DNA of 64,000 bases from Gaertneriomyces semiglobifer (lineage: Eukaryota > Chytridiomycota > Chytridiomycetes > Spizellomycetales > Spizellomycetaceae), in NCBI GenBank assembly GCA_025558075.1, contig JAHLKF010000003.1, forward strand, positions 868,001 through 932,000. Reading direction: 5' to 3'. The notes below the pieces were generated by a model that saw only the letters and a program-made list of their open reading frames with translations, was not told the origin of the DNA and did not search any database. This document shows positions 24,358 to 35,129 of this stretch, piece by piece (the stretch's first letter is position 1; each line of letters begins with the position of its first letter). The translations under genes and the position numbers were made by a program.

Positions 24358-24625
24358 TGCTGTGAAGCACACTGAATCGTTCGCTGAATACTGGACAATA
24401 TTAATGTAATGAGGTTCCACTCGAGGCTGCGGCCTCTCTCTGGTTCTTTCTCTTGTTGCTCCGGATGCTTTAGAGCAGAAGTAAACGGTAGCCGGTTAAC
24501 TATAACTTTGATGGGAGATGCGGTGCGAGTTTGCATCGCGTTGACGCTTGCATCAGATGCGGTTATGAAAGCGCCCAGTTGGTTAAATCGTAACGCTACC
24601 TGTAATTCAGAAACTGTATATAGGG

Positions 24626-25221
24626 ATGCTTCCTTTGCCTATCAATCTGCCAAAATGGCTTGCCGAGAATTCGCACCGACTGCAGCCGCCAGTGTCGAAC
24701 TTCTGTCTTTACAACTCGGCCGACTACACCGTCATGGTTGTCGGGGGGCCTAATGCGCGAAATGACTACCATGTCAATCAGACGGAGGAATGGTTCTATC
24801 AGTACAAGGGAGATATGTTGCTCAAGGTGGTAGATACCAACGAATCTGGGAAAGAGATCTTTAGGGACATTCCTATTAAAGAGGGCGAGATGTTTCTATT
24901 ACCGGGCAATGTGCCCCATAACCCTGTCCGGTTTGCCCATACCGTTGGCATCGTCATTGAAAGGAAGAGGCCCGAGGGATCGGAAGGTGGGTTTGGATAA
25001 AGACTTTTGTGTGCGGCGGCGTTCACATGTTCTGCTAACTGCCTTATCGTACTACAGACAGGTTGCAGTGGTACTGCCAACAATGTCAAGCAATAGTTTA
25101 TTCAGAGTCGTTTCATTGCACGGACCTAGGATCTCAGTTGAAGCCCGTGATTGAGAAATACTTTGGTGATGAAAGCTTGAGGAAATGCAAGAGCTGCGGT
25201 TTCCTTAACCCCAAGAAATAA
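24626..25221 (+). CDS. BNA1: 3-hydroxyanthranilate 3,4-dioxygenase
   Basis: Exons 24626-24986 and 25058-25221, 174 residues, the usual length for fungal BNA1/HAAO. This cupin enzyme opens the 3-hydroxyanthranilate ring in the kynurenine route to NAD. Family residues are in place: Arg45, His49 and Glu55 in [20 protein letters not shown] and His98 in [11 protein letters not shown] for iron binding. The C-terminal rubredoxin-like zinc site is also present (WYCQQCQ and [12 protein letters not shown]), as in fungal and bacterial forms. The second exon adds this zinc motif and ends at TAA. The cytosolic location is inferred from the absence of a presequence. Its 3' end faces YIP1. Confidence 0.96.
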
Positions 25222-25463
25222 ATAGCGAGCAACTTCTCCGTGCTCAAGTGACCTCTATTGAGCTCTGATTGCAAAAGTGAAGGTGCTTATGGCATGCATT
25301 GCCACAACACGCCTCGGATAGAAGTGGAAGAGCACAAGGGCGTCGATGGAGGCGGAGAAAGGCATCAAACAGCGGACACCAGTCACCTTTCCAGCCTGAT
25401 AGGGCTTCTCCAGCAATGGGCAGGGCGTAGCCGCCGGTTCATTAGGATGATTGGTATCATTCA

Positions 25464-26492
<1,029 letters not shown>

Positions 26493-26698
26493 TTTCGAAC
26501 CCTCCCGCCGAACCTCAATATGCGCTCTCAAAGATGAGCCGGGAGATTCTTTCCGTAACTACGTTTCGTCAAGTAAATCCAGAGTATTATACGCTGAACA
26601 GCTCGAGCGAGTAGAATAAAAGTGGTGGCGGGATTTGACCAACGCGCCGGTTACGTTCAACGTAGCCGAAACCTGACGAACTGATAATCGAAGCAGTG
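26493..26698. promoter_or_regulatory. Compact bidirectional promoter YIP1 / SNF8
   Basis: Only about 206 bp separates the two start codons, so transcription of both genes must start from here. No specific factor site is recognised. Confidence 0.5.
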
Positions 26699-27618
26699 AT
26701 GGCTCGCAGAAGGATAGGAATCCATGGCTTACAGCAGCAGCAAGCTGCGAACACAGAGTTTCGGAAGGTCGGCGAAGAACTCGCTCATCAACAGCTTCAA
26801 CAGGTGAGGATGTACTTGGCCAAGAACCACACGGCGGCCTTTTAAAGTTACATGTTTCCTGTAGCTCAAAGCCCAGCTGGAGACTTTCAAAGACTCTCTC
26901 CAAACTTTTGCTCAAAAGTACCGTAAAGATATCAAGCGAGACCCCGTCTTTCGAATGCATTTCCAGAGAATGTGCGCTACCGTCGGGATAGACCCTCTAG
27001 CATGTGCGCACAGTCTTTGGATGCCGTATGCTTACGATACAAGGCAGAAGCTGACAATCGGCTTTCCTTAGCAAATAAGGGATTTTGGTCTGAGCTGTTA
27101 GGCGTTGGGGACTTTTACTACAATCTCGGCATTCAAATTGCAGAAATATGTATCACCACACGCGAGCGCAACGGTGGACTGATAGATATTGAGGAGTTGA
27201 AAAAACGCTTAGAAAACATACGGGGACCGCATGCGCAGGATATATCAGAGTACGGCCGCCGTCCATTATGCAGTGATTCTTCGCCAGCCGCCTAACTTCG
27301 CCTTACAGGGATGATATAACACGCTCCATCAAATCCCTCCAACCTCTAGGTTCCGGCTTTGAAGTGCTCACGATCGGTCCAAGGACGGTAATACAGTCTA
27401 TACCGCGAGAGCTGAATAACGACTTCAATTCCATTTTGACATTGGCACAGTCTGCTGGGTACGTGACGGCGAAAGCCGTGCAGGCGAAGCTAGGCTGGGA
27501 AGAAGGACGAGCTTTGAAATTGCTTGAAGATTTGCTTAAGGAAGGTATTTGTTGGATAGACGCGCAAGCAGAACCAGCAGAGTATTGGATAGCGGGCTTC
27601 TTTGCCGAGTCCTCGTAA
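26699..27618 (+). CDS. VPS22: ESCRT-II subunit SNF8/VPS22
   Basis: Exons 26699-26803, 26865-27003, 27072-27249 and 27309-27618, 243 residues. The N-terminal helix region begins MARRRIGIHGLQQQQ, then RKDIKRDPVFRMHFQRMC and the very conserved GFWSELLGVGDFYYNLGIQI. Two winged-helix domains follow (RNGGLIDIEELKKRL and AQSAGYVTAKAVQAKLGWEE), ending with KEGICWIDAQAEPAEYWIAG, matching metazoan SNF8 along its length. SNF8 is one arm of the Y-shaped ESCRT-II complex (with Vps25 and Vps36) that sorts ubiquitinated cargo at endosomes. Confidence 0.96.
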
Positions 27619-28774
27619 TGCTTCAAGAAATCTGGTGGATTGAGAGGGTACTTGTGGTTGACGATGGGCAACGAAAGTTCCACCAACAAGGGCAAGCAAG
27701 TTGATAACGAACCATGTGCAACTACTTTCTTTTAGCCAGCAATACATTGTCACAGCGTGTGCAACTGTGTGCTGCAAGTTCCCAAGAACTCTAGAGTAGG
27801 ATGAGGAGCGTCGACGCGGAGAAGTTTGGAAATGTGCTTAAACGCATACGCCGCCGTGCCTAGATATAAAAGCCGAATTGCGTCATATAGATCAGATAGT
27901 ACGCACAAGGCATTAATTGCTAAGTGTTGGTATGTTGCTGAAGAATGCAGAAATGTACATCTGACGTTTCTCATTAGCAGCCAGTGATACCATCGTCATG
28001 CATGCAACATTCTTGATCATTGGGTGTCATGCGGAACAGAGGTACTTTCCACCGGACAGAGGTTCCTTAGCATCTCCTGTTTACCTAGGTACTCCACCCA
28101 CATAAACAATTTGCCCCGTGTACGGCGCCAACGCTTCCACTAAGGAAACGTCGCCTGATTGACCTGCGCATTGTATTCTGTGGTCTCAATGCCGTGGCCT
28201 TCCGACAAAACTCAGTCATCATGTGTAAGACCGTGATGGTACTAACACTTGCACAGGCAATGAGAGCGGGTGAGCACCCTTGTACAGTGTCGGCCTACAC
28301 ATTTAGCGTATCTCCACACTCATAGGGGTATGCAATGCGGTTCTCAGTGCCCATCCATTTCAGATTTAACACACAAGCATGCGGGGGAATCATCAAAAAA
28401 AAGTAGGAACGCCATGGATCTGTTCACGCCCAAACTGACAGGCCGCGTCTTGGCTTTTGTTGCTTACATAATTTCACGTCACAACTCCGACGCGCGTTGC
28501 ATTAACGAGAAACCTTCAAATCCGCGGGGGGCCCCTATTTCTGGTTGTGAAAGGCATCGCCAAATCGCCTGCGAGTGTCTCAGGCCCAAGTGGGTGTAAT
28601 GGATGAATTATGGTAGCCTGACTAATCTGGGCGGGTCTTGACAATGTGGTGGATAGTGGTGTGAGTGGTAGGTGGAGCGCGCAGTTTGATGAACGGAGAT
28701 AGCAGCTCTGTCGACTGAAGATACTGGAATTCCCTTAATAGTGGATCCTCTTTGCCTGTATTTACGCTTGTATC
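27619..28774. other. Intergenic region before the protein kinase gene
   Basis: About 1.15 kb without a supported gene. A 75-codon minus frame (27750-27974) and a 110-codon plus frame (28270-28599) are open, but neither resembles a known family nor has good splice partners. The right part should hold the kinase promoter. Confidence 0.4.
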
Positions 28775-30409
28775 ATGTCTTCAACTCTACCTATAACGCC
28801 CGACAAGCCCCGTTCACGTAACGATATTTTTTCCGTCTCACATGTCGTATCAAAACCTGCGCTGTTGATGACCAAGGAGGAGTTCGATGAATTGAAACGA
28901 GGAGAGATCGGTGGAGTGTCTGGATACACACGAACGTTACCGTCAAATAAGGAGAATGAGAAGCGAGATCGACCAAGAGAGAAGGGGTGGGACGGGTATG
29001 TAGATGCGGATTTTAGGAACCAAAATACGAGTACTCGGCGAGGATTCGTCGATCTCGACTCTCCGGATTCTCCGACCACAATACAAGAACCTTCATCTCC
29101 TCCATCATCTTCGGCTCACAGCGTCACTACATCGCGAAGTGCTGCTCCGACAAGCAGAAAGAAACCGCCGCCTGTGATTACCTCGCTCCCTTCCACACAC
29201 GATCCCGAATCCTTCCATCTGTCATTCTTACCGACGTCCAAGAACTTGCTGGGAGAAGGGAGATGGGGATGTGTATATAGGGGCTGGTACATGAAGAAGA
29301 AAAATCAGTCAACCAAAGGATCATTACTCCCACCAACATTAGTCTCAGACAAGAGCAGCAGTGCGAACACTCATGGATGGTTTCCGTGTGCGATCAAGCG
29401 GTTACACCCTAGTGTAACGGCCCAGTCAATCGGAGTATCCGAAATCAAGTTATTACGAAAGCTCGATCATGAGAATCTCATAAAGCTAATCGGTGCAAAA
29501 GACGAAAGCGGACTATCAAATCCAGATGTGTATCGAGAGTTATCACAACGTGCCTCGTGTTTATCACCCGACACGGAGAGCGAGCAGGTCGTGCAGCTGC
29601 ACTGTGACCCCACACCGCGATTACTTGTGGTTCTTGAATACGCCCCGCTGGGTGATTTATGGAGTTATGCGATGCGGAACCGGCAAACGGTGACGAGACA
29701 AAGATGTGTTGATTGGGGAAAGCAACTGGCGAGGGCAGTTGAGTACACGCACGAAATGGGCGTGGTGCATCATGATATCAAGCCACATAATATTCTGGTG
29801 TTTGATGAGGGGAGGACGCTCAAGTTGGGAGATTTTGGTAATGCATGCTTTACAAGGTTAGAGAAGGAAGACGAGGAGTGGTGGAACGCGAGTGAGAGTC
29901 AGGCAGATCAAGTGGTCGATAGTGCGGTTGCGGATTTGTTTCCGAATGTACTTAGTCCGACGACAACCTCGGCAGAAAGTGGACAAGAAATACCTGGAAT
30001 GCAAGGAATGCGACCGCCTCCAAAGAGTGAACAAGTAACTTTGGTAAACGGACTTCATCGCACGACGCCGCCATTTTCCGCTCCTGAGCTTTTTAATACG
30101 ACCCAACCGTACACGCCCTCCGTGGACGTGTACTCTCTCGGCTGCACGCTCTTTGCACTCATCACCCTGACTCCGCCTTTTGCCAACACTCGTCAAGGAG
30201 TGATGATGAATATTATGATTCAACGTGGGTTCTGGAGCGGACAGGCAGGGTTCGATGAATTTGGAGATTATGAACGTGGAGAGCTGAAGTATCCGAATGG
30301 ACAGAAGGTTGGTGGTGAATGGGAGGCAGTTAAGGGATGTGTTGAGAGGGTTGGGAAACGATGGACGGTTGAGAAGGTGAGAACGGTGTTGGAGGGATGT
30401 GGCGCGTGA
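28775..30409 (+). CDS. Single-exon serine/threonine protein kinase, orphan
   Basis: 544 residues without introns, unlike most neighbours. The N-terminal about 150 residues are Ser/Pro/Thr-rich. The kinase domain is complete: glycine loop LGEGRWGCVYRG (about 159-170), Lys208 in CAIKRL, Glu223 in the C-helix, catalytic loop VVHHDIKPHNIL (Asp334) and DFG at 353-355. The APE equivalent is FSAPELF at about 436-438, then PYTPSVDVYSLGCTLFAL. The activation segment between DFG and APE carries about 80 residues, far longer than usual, rich in Glu, Ser and Pro. His replaces the more common Arg before the catalytic Asp (HHD rather than HRD), which suggests activity does not depend on classic activation-loop phosphorylation. 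I do not recognise the subfamily or substrate. Confidence 0.85.
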   Translation: MSSTLPITPDKPRSRNDIFSVSHVVSKPALLMTKEEFDELKRGEIGGVSGYTRTLPSNKENEKRDRPREKGWDGYVDADFRNQNTSTRRGFVDLDSPDSPTTIQEPSSPPSSSAHSVTTSRSAAPTSRKKPPPVITSLPSTHDPESFHLSFLPTSKNLLGEGRWGCVYRGWYMKKKNQSTKGSLLPPTLVSDKSSSANTHGWFPCAIKRLHPSVTAQSIGVSEIKLLRKLDHENLIKLIGAKDESGLSNPDVYRELSQRASCLSPDTESEQVVQLHCDPTPRLLVVLEYAPLGDLWSYAMRNRQTVTRQRCVDWGKQLARAVEYTHEMGVVHHDIKPHNILVFDEGRTLKLGDFGNACFTRLEKEDEEWWNASESQADQVVDSAVADLFPNVLSPTTTSAESGQEIPGMQGMRPPPKSEQVTLVNGLHRTTPPFSAPELFNTTQPYTPSVDVYSLGCTLFALITLTPPFANTRQGVMMNIMIQRGFWSGQAGFDEFGDYERGELKYPNGQKVGGEWEAVKGCVERVGKRWTVEKVRTVLEGCGA

Positions 30410-30582
30410 TGTTTTTGTTCGTGCGGGTTGGTTGATACCTGGTGGATGACGAGCGTATTGAGTTGCAATGATCATTGCTGAATTGTTTGTGTAAAGCGGT
30501 GCCTTGGAGATACCCTTTCCATGTTGTGTACTAAATTGTGTTCATTCGTATATACAATGCCAATGAATCGTGCGTGATGCTT

Positions 30583-31588
30583 TCATTCCAGAGTTTCCAG
30601 TGCGTTGATCAGTTGATTGTAATCAAACTGGGCGGGATTCTTGTGGAAAATCTCGACTAAATCCGTCTTTTCCGGCGGACCTGTCACATAGAATAGTTGC
30701 ATTTGATACACTAGGTTCTGCGCTTCCTGAAGCGTCAGAAACTTGCGCTCTGGGTCGCCCAATTCGCCGACCATCAGTACGACATCCTTCTCCTCCGCCA
30801 GATCTGGGTAGTGTGTGATGACGAGATGCGGTCTGGCGTTCTCTCTGTGCGTCTTGTATTCAAGAAGCGGGGTAAAGTACACTTGATCACCCGAGAACTG
30901 GAGGAGGAAGAATTCATATCCTTCATTGCGAGGAAGCGGAACGATAAACTGTTGCGAAAGTTGCGTAAGCTTGTAGGGTCTGGATGGCGGAAGCACAATT
31001 TCAAACTTTTGGACAACTTACAAGCGGAAATTGTCTCGACCGTTCCACTAATTGAGTGTAGAACTTGCGGCCCATTGCACCACTAAGGCAGTTTCTTGTA
31101 GAGTGGTATTCATTCCAAATGTTCGTGATTCGGTCAGGAGTTTCCAGCTTCAGCTTGCCCAGATCAACGATGTCCCCGAGTTTCTTAACGTGAGATGGCA
31201 AAGCAGAGCGAGGACTACTAGAAGCAGTTGCCTTTTTACCGGGAGGCTTTCCCGGTTTGGCAGGTCCTGGTTCCGAGCCAGATGGTTGGGGACTTGATCG
31301 CTTTTTCTCGATTAGTTCATGAATACTTTTGGCTCCTTCCTTTTCTGCGACTCTACGCAACTTTTCTTCGTACTTTTTGCGATACTCAATAGCAGGATCC
31401 GCAGGCCCGGCAACTGCTTTGACCAAGTTGTCAAAGATATCGGTGAAAGTTGATTCAGACGTGGAGCGAGCTAGTACCAGGGAAGGATCCCCTGCGACAC
31501 TGGCAAAGGGCCTCGTGTGGCGGGCAGGGATGCTCAGGAGACAGCGTCCACCCGCTTGCAATGCTCGTTGAAGTGCCCTCATTCTCAT
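30583..31588 (-). CDS. ATP11: F1-ATPase assembly factor ATP11/ATPAF1
   Basis: Exons on minus: 31022-31588 and 30583-30948, about 310 residues. The start MRMRALQRALQAGG gives an Arg-rich mitochondrial presequence. A coiled segment (YRKKYEEKLRRVAEKEG) and a Pro/Ser-rich linker follow. Then comes the Atp11 domain: RITNIWNEYHSTRNCLSGAM, SRQFPLFIVPLPRNEGYEFF, GDQVYFTPLLEYKTH, HLVITHYPDLAEEKDVVLM and LTLQEAQNLVYQMQLFY. Atp11 binds the beta subunit of F1 in the matrix and prevents its aggregation before hexamer assembly. Convergent with the kinase gene, 174 bp between stops. Confidence 0.96.
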
Positions 31589-32606
31589 GGGTTGTTATGG
31601 GTTTGATCGCCGAGCATCCAAAGTTGGAGAATTTCCGCCGCGATGTGAAGTGGGATTTTTTTTGGAATACACCTCGCATCAACACAAAAGTCAACGGCGA
31701 TGGAAAAGTAACATATAATACATGAGCAACAGCATGTTCCAGCTAATAGCCGCACGGGCCAAGCTTCATTGCCTCGTTTGCGTGGTCTTTTGAAAAGCTG
31801 GAGCAAGAGCAGGCACAGAACTGGAGGTCTGTGTCAGCATCCTCGCTACCAACTCCACAGCTCGCCGAGGGATTACATTCCGTCCTTTACATCATGGTTA
31901 TGATACGGAGAGATGGACTACATGAAAAGGTGCGACCAGGTTGTACACTTCTCAGTGGAGTGCAACACGTCCAGCGGGTACAGCTCGACGCCTGGCTCTA
32001 CAAAGAGCGCCTTTGAAGTTGGCAGGTAGCGCCCAAGCAATCGGCCGATCTCCAGAAAGACCAGCTTTGAATCTGGAGCTGAGGCTTCATACGCTGCAAG
32101 TTAGCGACCATATCGTCGAGAGTGCGGCAGATCGTAGACCCGCCGCCTCCGAACTCCGCGGAGGAGTTGCGGTTTCGCTGGTTCCTGAACTCAAGTAGAT
32201 CTAGATCTAGACTTGAAGGAAAGTACGTTCTCTCAGCAGACATAGCTCCATACAGCTGTAGCCAGCTACAAGAGGCATATCAGGTTCGCTTTTGCCGGTC
32301 GCTTCATGCATCGCGGGTCGTCTCGTTGAAGGGCCGTGAGCAAGCATTAACCGACACGACACGCAATGAGCCCCACAGCAGGAAACCCTTGATCAATGCG
32401 CTCCCTCATCATATCATTCACGCATCGTGCCGCCGATTGTAAACCGGTGCTGCCGCTCAACTTTAATCTTCCCGACGCTGTTCTTGAATAGCGGCACAGT
32501 CACGTTGCTACGTGGCAATCGTTGAACAGCGCGCCAATGTCAAAGGCCCTCACGAAACCGTCCAAAAACCGCAGATTCTCCAATGACCGTGATAGACTGA
32601 TTCTAA
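31589..32606. other. Gap with a possible unassigned minus-strand gene
   Basis: About 1 kb. On minus, a frame between about 32093 and 31947 looks like coding sequence (YEASAPDSKLVFLEIGRLL, then GRYLPTSKALFVEPGVELYP) and is flanked by an AG acceptor and a GT. I could not assemble a convincing full gene around it. The rest has only short frames. A CTAGATCTAGATCTAG palindromic run is at 32197-32212. Confidence 0.35.
31947..32093 (-). CDS. Putative exon of an unassigned gene
   Basis: The minus-strand frame reads as a mixed hydrophobic-polar sequence of protein-like composition, including LVFLEIGRLLGRYLPTSK and ALFVEPGVELYPLDVLHSTE. It begins after an AG acceptor at 32094-32096. Several GT donors are possible at its end, for example at 31946. 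An upstream in-frame start could lie in the frame beginning at 32243 (MSAERTYFPSS) and a downstream exon near 31830. The family is not recognised; the exon limits are guesses. Confidence 0.3.
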
Positions 32607-34786
32607 ATGCGCCTGGTTCAACCCCTGATTCTCCTCTCACTTGGCGCTCTATTTCTCTACTTCCTTCTCCTTCTTTCCCTGCCGCATCCGGTGCCAAAAG
32701 TACTAGGGAGAGCGCGGGTCGAATTTGAAGGACTACAAGAAGAATGGACCGAAAGAGCGCTCGGCTTCATAATTGGACGAGAACAAGGGGGAGATGTGGG
32801 TTCTGATGCCGACCCAGAATCTCAAGAACGCAAGGTCCATGTTGCTTGGATGGGACAAGCTGATGATGTGGGTATGTAGTCGTCCGCCTATAGCCGTTCG
32901 GAGCATGTGGTGACCCAGGCTCTACTCTCGTCCTCGTAGCATCAGTGCAACACTATGTCTTTCCCATGCCATCTTACCGGAATGGGACCAAAAGTGCAAA
33001 GGCGGAAACCATTACGGCGCGCAATGTTTACAGCAGAAGCATCCAGGGGACTGTTACTCAATTGGCACTTAAGCGGCTCAATCCTGTTATGATGATGGTC
33101 TACAGGAGGTTAGACGAGGCAAATGAAAGCATGCGATACGTGGTTGACCGTACAGATATTGTAATTCCTGCGACTCTCCCTGATGAGGAGCCCATTTGCA
33201 AGTTACGCAAGGGCCAAAGCCCTTCTCAAGAGACCACCATCAATTGGATATGTACCCAACCGAACCCTTTTACATATGACACAATGGAACTACCAGGGAA
33301 TCTGGCCATAGAGAGATTCAGCATTGCTCGTGAGAATAAGATCCTGTATTCAAGACGATTCGACAAGTATATGTGGCGTACTATGGACTTTGATGGATCC
33401 AAGTCGGTTGGCCCGGAAGTACAGCACTCATTAGGCCGACAACTGGTCACGCTGGAACTGCATTCCCCCTCGTGAGTCTTCGGTATGACTCCTGCGAATG
33501 TTACGGTTGAACTGATCGCACGTTTCTGTCGTAGTCCTGCCCGAAAAGTGTTCTTCTCTGTGTCGTACGCACATAATGAGGATCACTATCGCGTCATGAT
33601 GTGCATTTTCGAGAAGGATGGAAATGAGCCGTGGGTCAAGCATGAAATGTGGAAGGTACGGAACGCAGAATCGCGGTTGAAGCGCTGATCTCGAGCTGAT
33701 TTTTTCAGGATGACTTTATCGCAAAACAGAAATCTCTCTACTCTCCCATCTTGGAGCACGACGTTCTCGAGTCTGATCGCGGTGATATGCTCTACTGGTT
33801 GACGCTCCCAGTTGTTGGCTCTTCTCCGTCTGGCAAGCATTTTGCATTCATCTTCCTGGGCAGGATGTTCGTGTTGGACTACAATGAAAACGAATCGGGT
33901 GCAGGATACGTGCTAGATGACAGGTACGAAGTCGACGGATTGAGTGCTTCCCAGTTGAGAATGAAGGGAGCACAGATGAGCTCAGATGGGACTGTCGTGG
34001 TTTTCGTCAACGAGGTACGTTCCAAGTGGAAGATGTGTGCTGCTTCAGGGCGTCATCAGCGACGAATTTTTACACTGTTGCTAGATGGACGACATCATGA
34101 CGTTCAAACGTCCAGGGCCGCATGGAACGACTCATTCGTTTTCTACGCGTGGCAGTGACACGCAATCCTCACCATCATCTCAATTGAGTGACAATCTGTC
34201 TCCTGACGCTACGCAATCGGATGAATCACGCCAACCATCAATATGGGAAGATATTGAGACGCTATTTTCCATCCCGCATGAGCTGGCGTTCTTTTTTGAA
34301 GCAGGGATTCCGTCGAAACAGCGAAAGTCGTCACAGCGGCACTCGCAGCCGGAATGGCACATGGGCAAATGGGGCCTGCAAAGCGTATGGCCCAATAAGA
34401 TGAGTGGCGGAGACGTGGTGGTTGGATTCACTCTACTGGAAGACTCTGAAGCTCAGGAACAACAAGAGCCGTCGAAGAAGGTCGCGCGACGAACAAGTTC
34501 CTCTGCGGCTCCAGTTTCGGTCCTCATATTGTCCACCTCTCTCACTACGCCCGCCACGCACACACTGCTCCATCTTCAACCGTCCTTACAATATTCGTCG
34601 ACGTCGTACTTTCACCTTTTTTGGATGAATAAATGGCCGATGATAGTTGGCATGCTCGCCGTCATAGCGGTCTTTGTTGGAAATGAGATGCGGACGAGCC
34701 AGTATGTGCCGAGACCGCTTGTCAGCCTCTATGTGAGCGGCTTGATGTTTTGGGTGCTATTGTTCTTGGTGTTCGGTGAGGGATAG
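32607..34786 (+). CDS. Signal-anchored membrane protein of unknown function
   Basis: Exons 32607-32871, 32940-33471, 33535-33655, 33709-34014 and 34085-34786, about 641 residues with continuous phases. A hydrophobic start (PLILLSLGALFLYFLLLLSL) predicts a signal peptide or anchor. The middle is soluble and beta-rich, with propeller-like blades (ARKVFFSVSYAHNEDHYRVM, SPSGKHFAFIFLGRMFVLDY, SSDGTVVVFVNE) and several Asn-X-Ser/Thr sites, so it may face the lumen. A low-complexity acidic/Ser linker follows, then two hydrophobic segments near the C-terminus (WPMIVGMLAVIAVFVGNEM and VSLYVSGLMFWVLLFLVFG). I do not recognise the family. An ER or Golgi membrane protein with a lumenal propeller-like domain is an inference. 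Confidence 0.8.
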
Positions 34787-35129
34787 AGCGAGATGCGTGG
34801 CATTGGCTGTTACAACCAGGCCGTTGATCAATTATTCTATGAGCTTGAATATAGAAGAAAGTGGAATCATGAACTTTGAGCTGTCTCATTTCTCATTAAC
34901 CCAGAACTTCCACATTACTCTCTCTGTCCACTTGATAGCCCAAAATCACGGCGGCTAGAGCTATTGGGGGGTAGAGCAGTCACAAGAATGAGTTCCGGGC
35001 GAAGAGTAGGTCGGCCCAAGCTTTCCCAACACTTATCATTAAAGCAGTCAGGTAGACGTCCGAGTCAGGATTCTAATGCTGGCTACTAGGATGGGGGCGC
35101 TACATGTGCTACGACTGCATATTGATATT
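34787..35129. other. Convergent intergenic region
   Basis: About 340 bp between the stop codons of the unknown membrane protein and the ELM1-like gene. No gene or repeat seen. Confidence 0.4.

Noticed and set aside
30583..31588. Plus-strand frames opposite ATP11
   Set aside because: They are antisense shadows of a gene with clear family similarity on the minus strand.
32197..32212. CTAGATCTAGATCTAG palindrome as a regulatory site
   Set aside because: It is a short simple repeat without partner copies; calling a function would be guesswork.
34960..35100. Possible tRNA-like stretch between convergent genes
   Set aside because: I could not find matching A- and B-box sequences or a foldable acceptor stem; no tRNA gene is supported anywhere in the window by eye.
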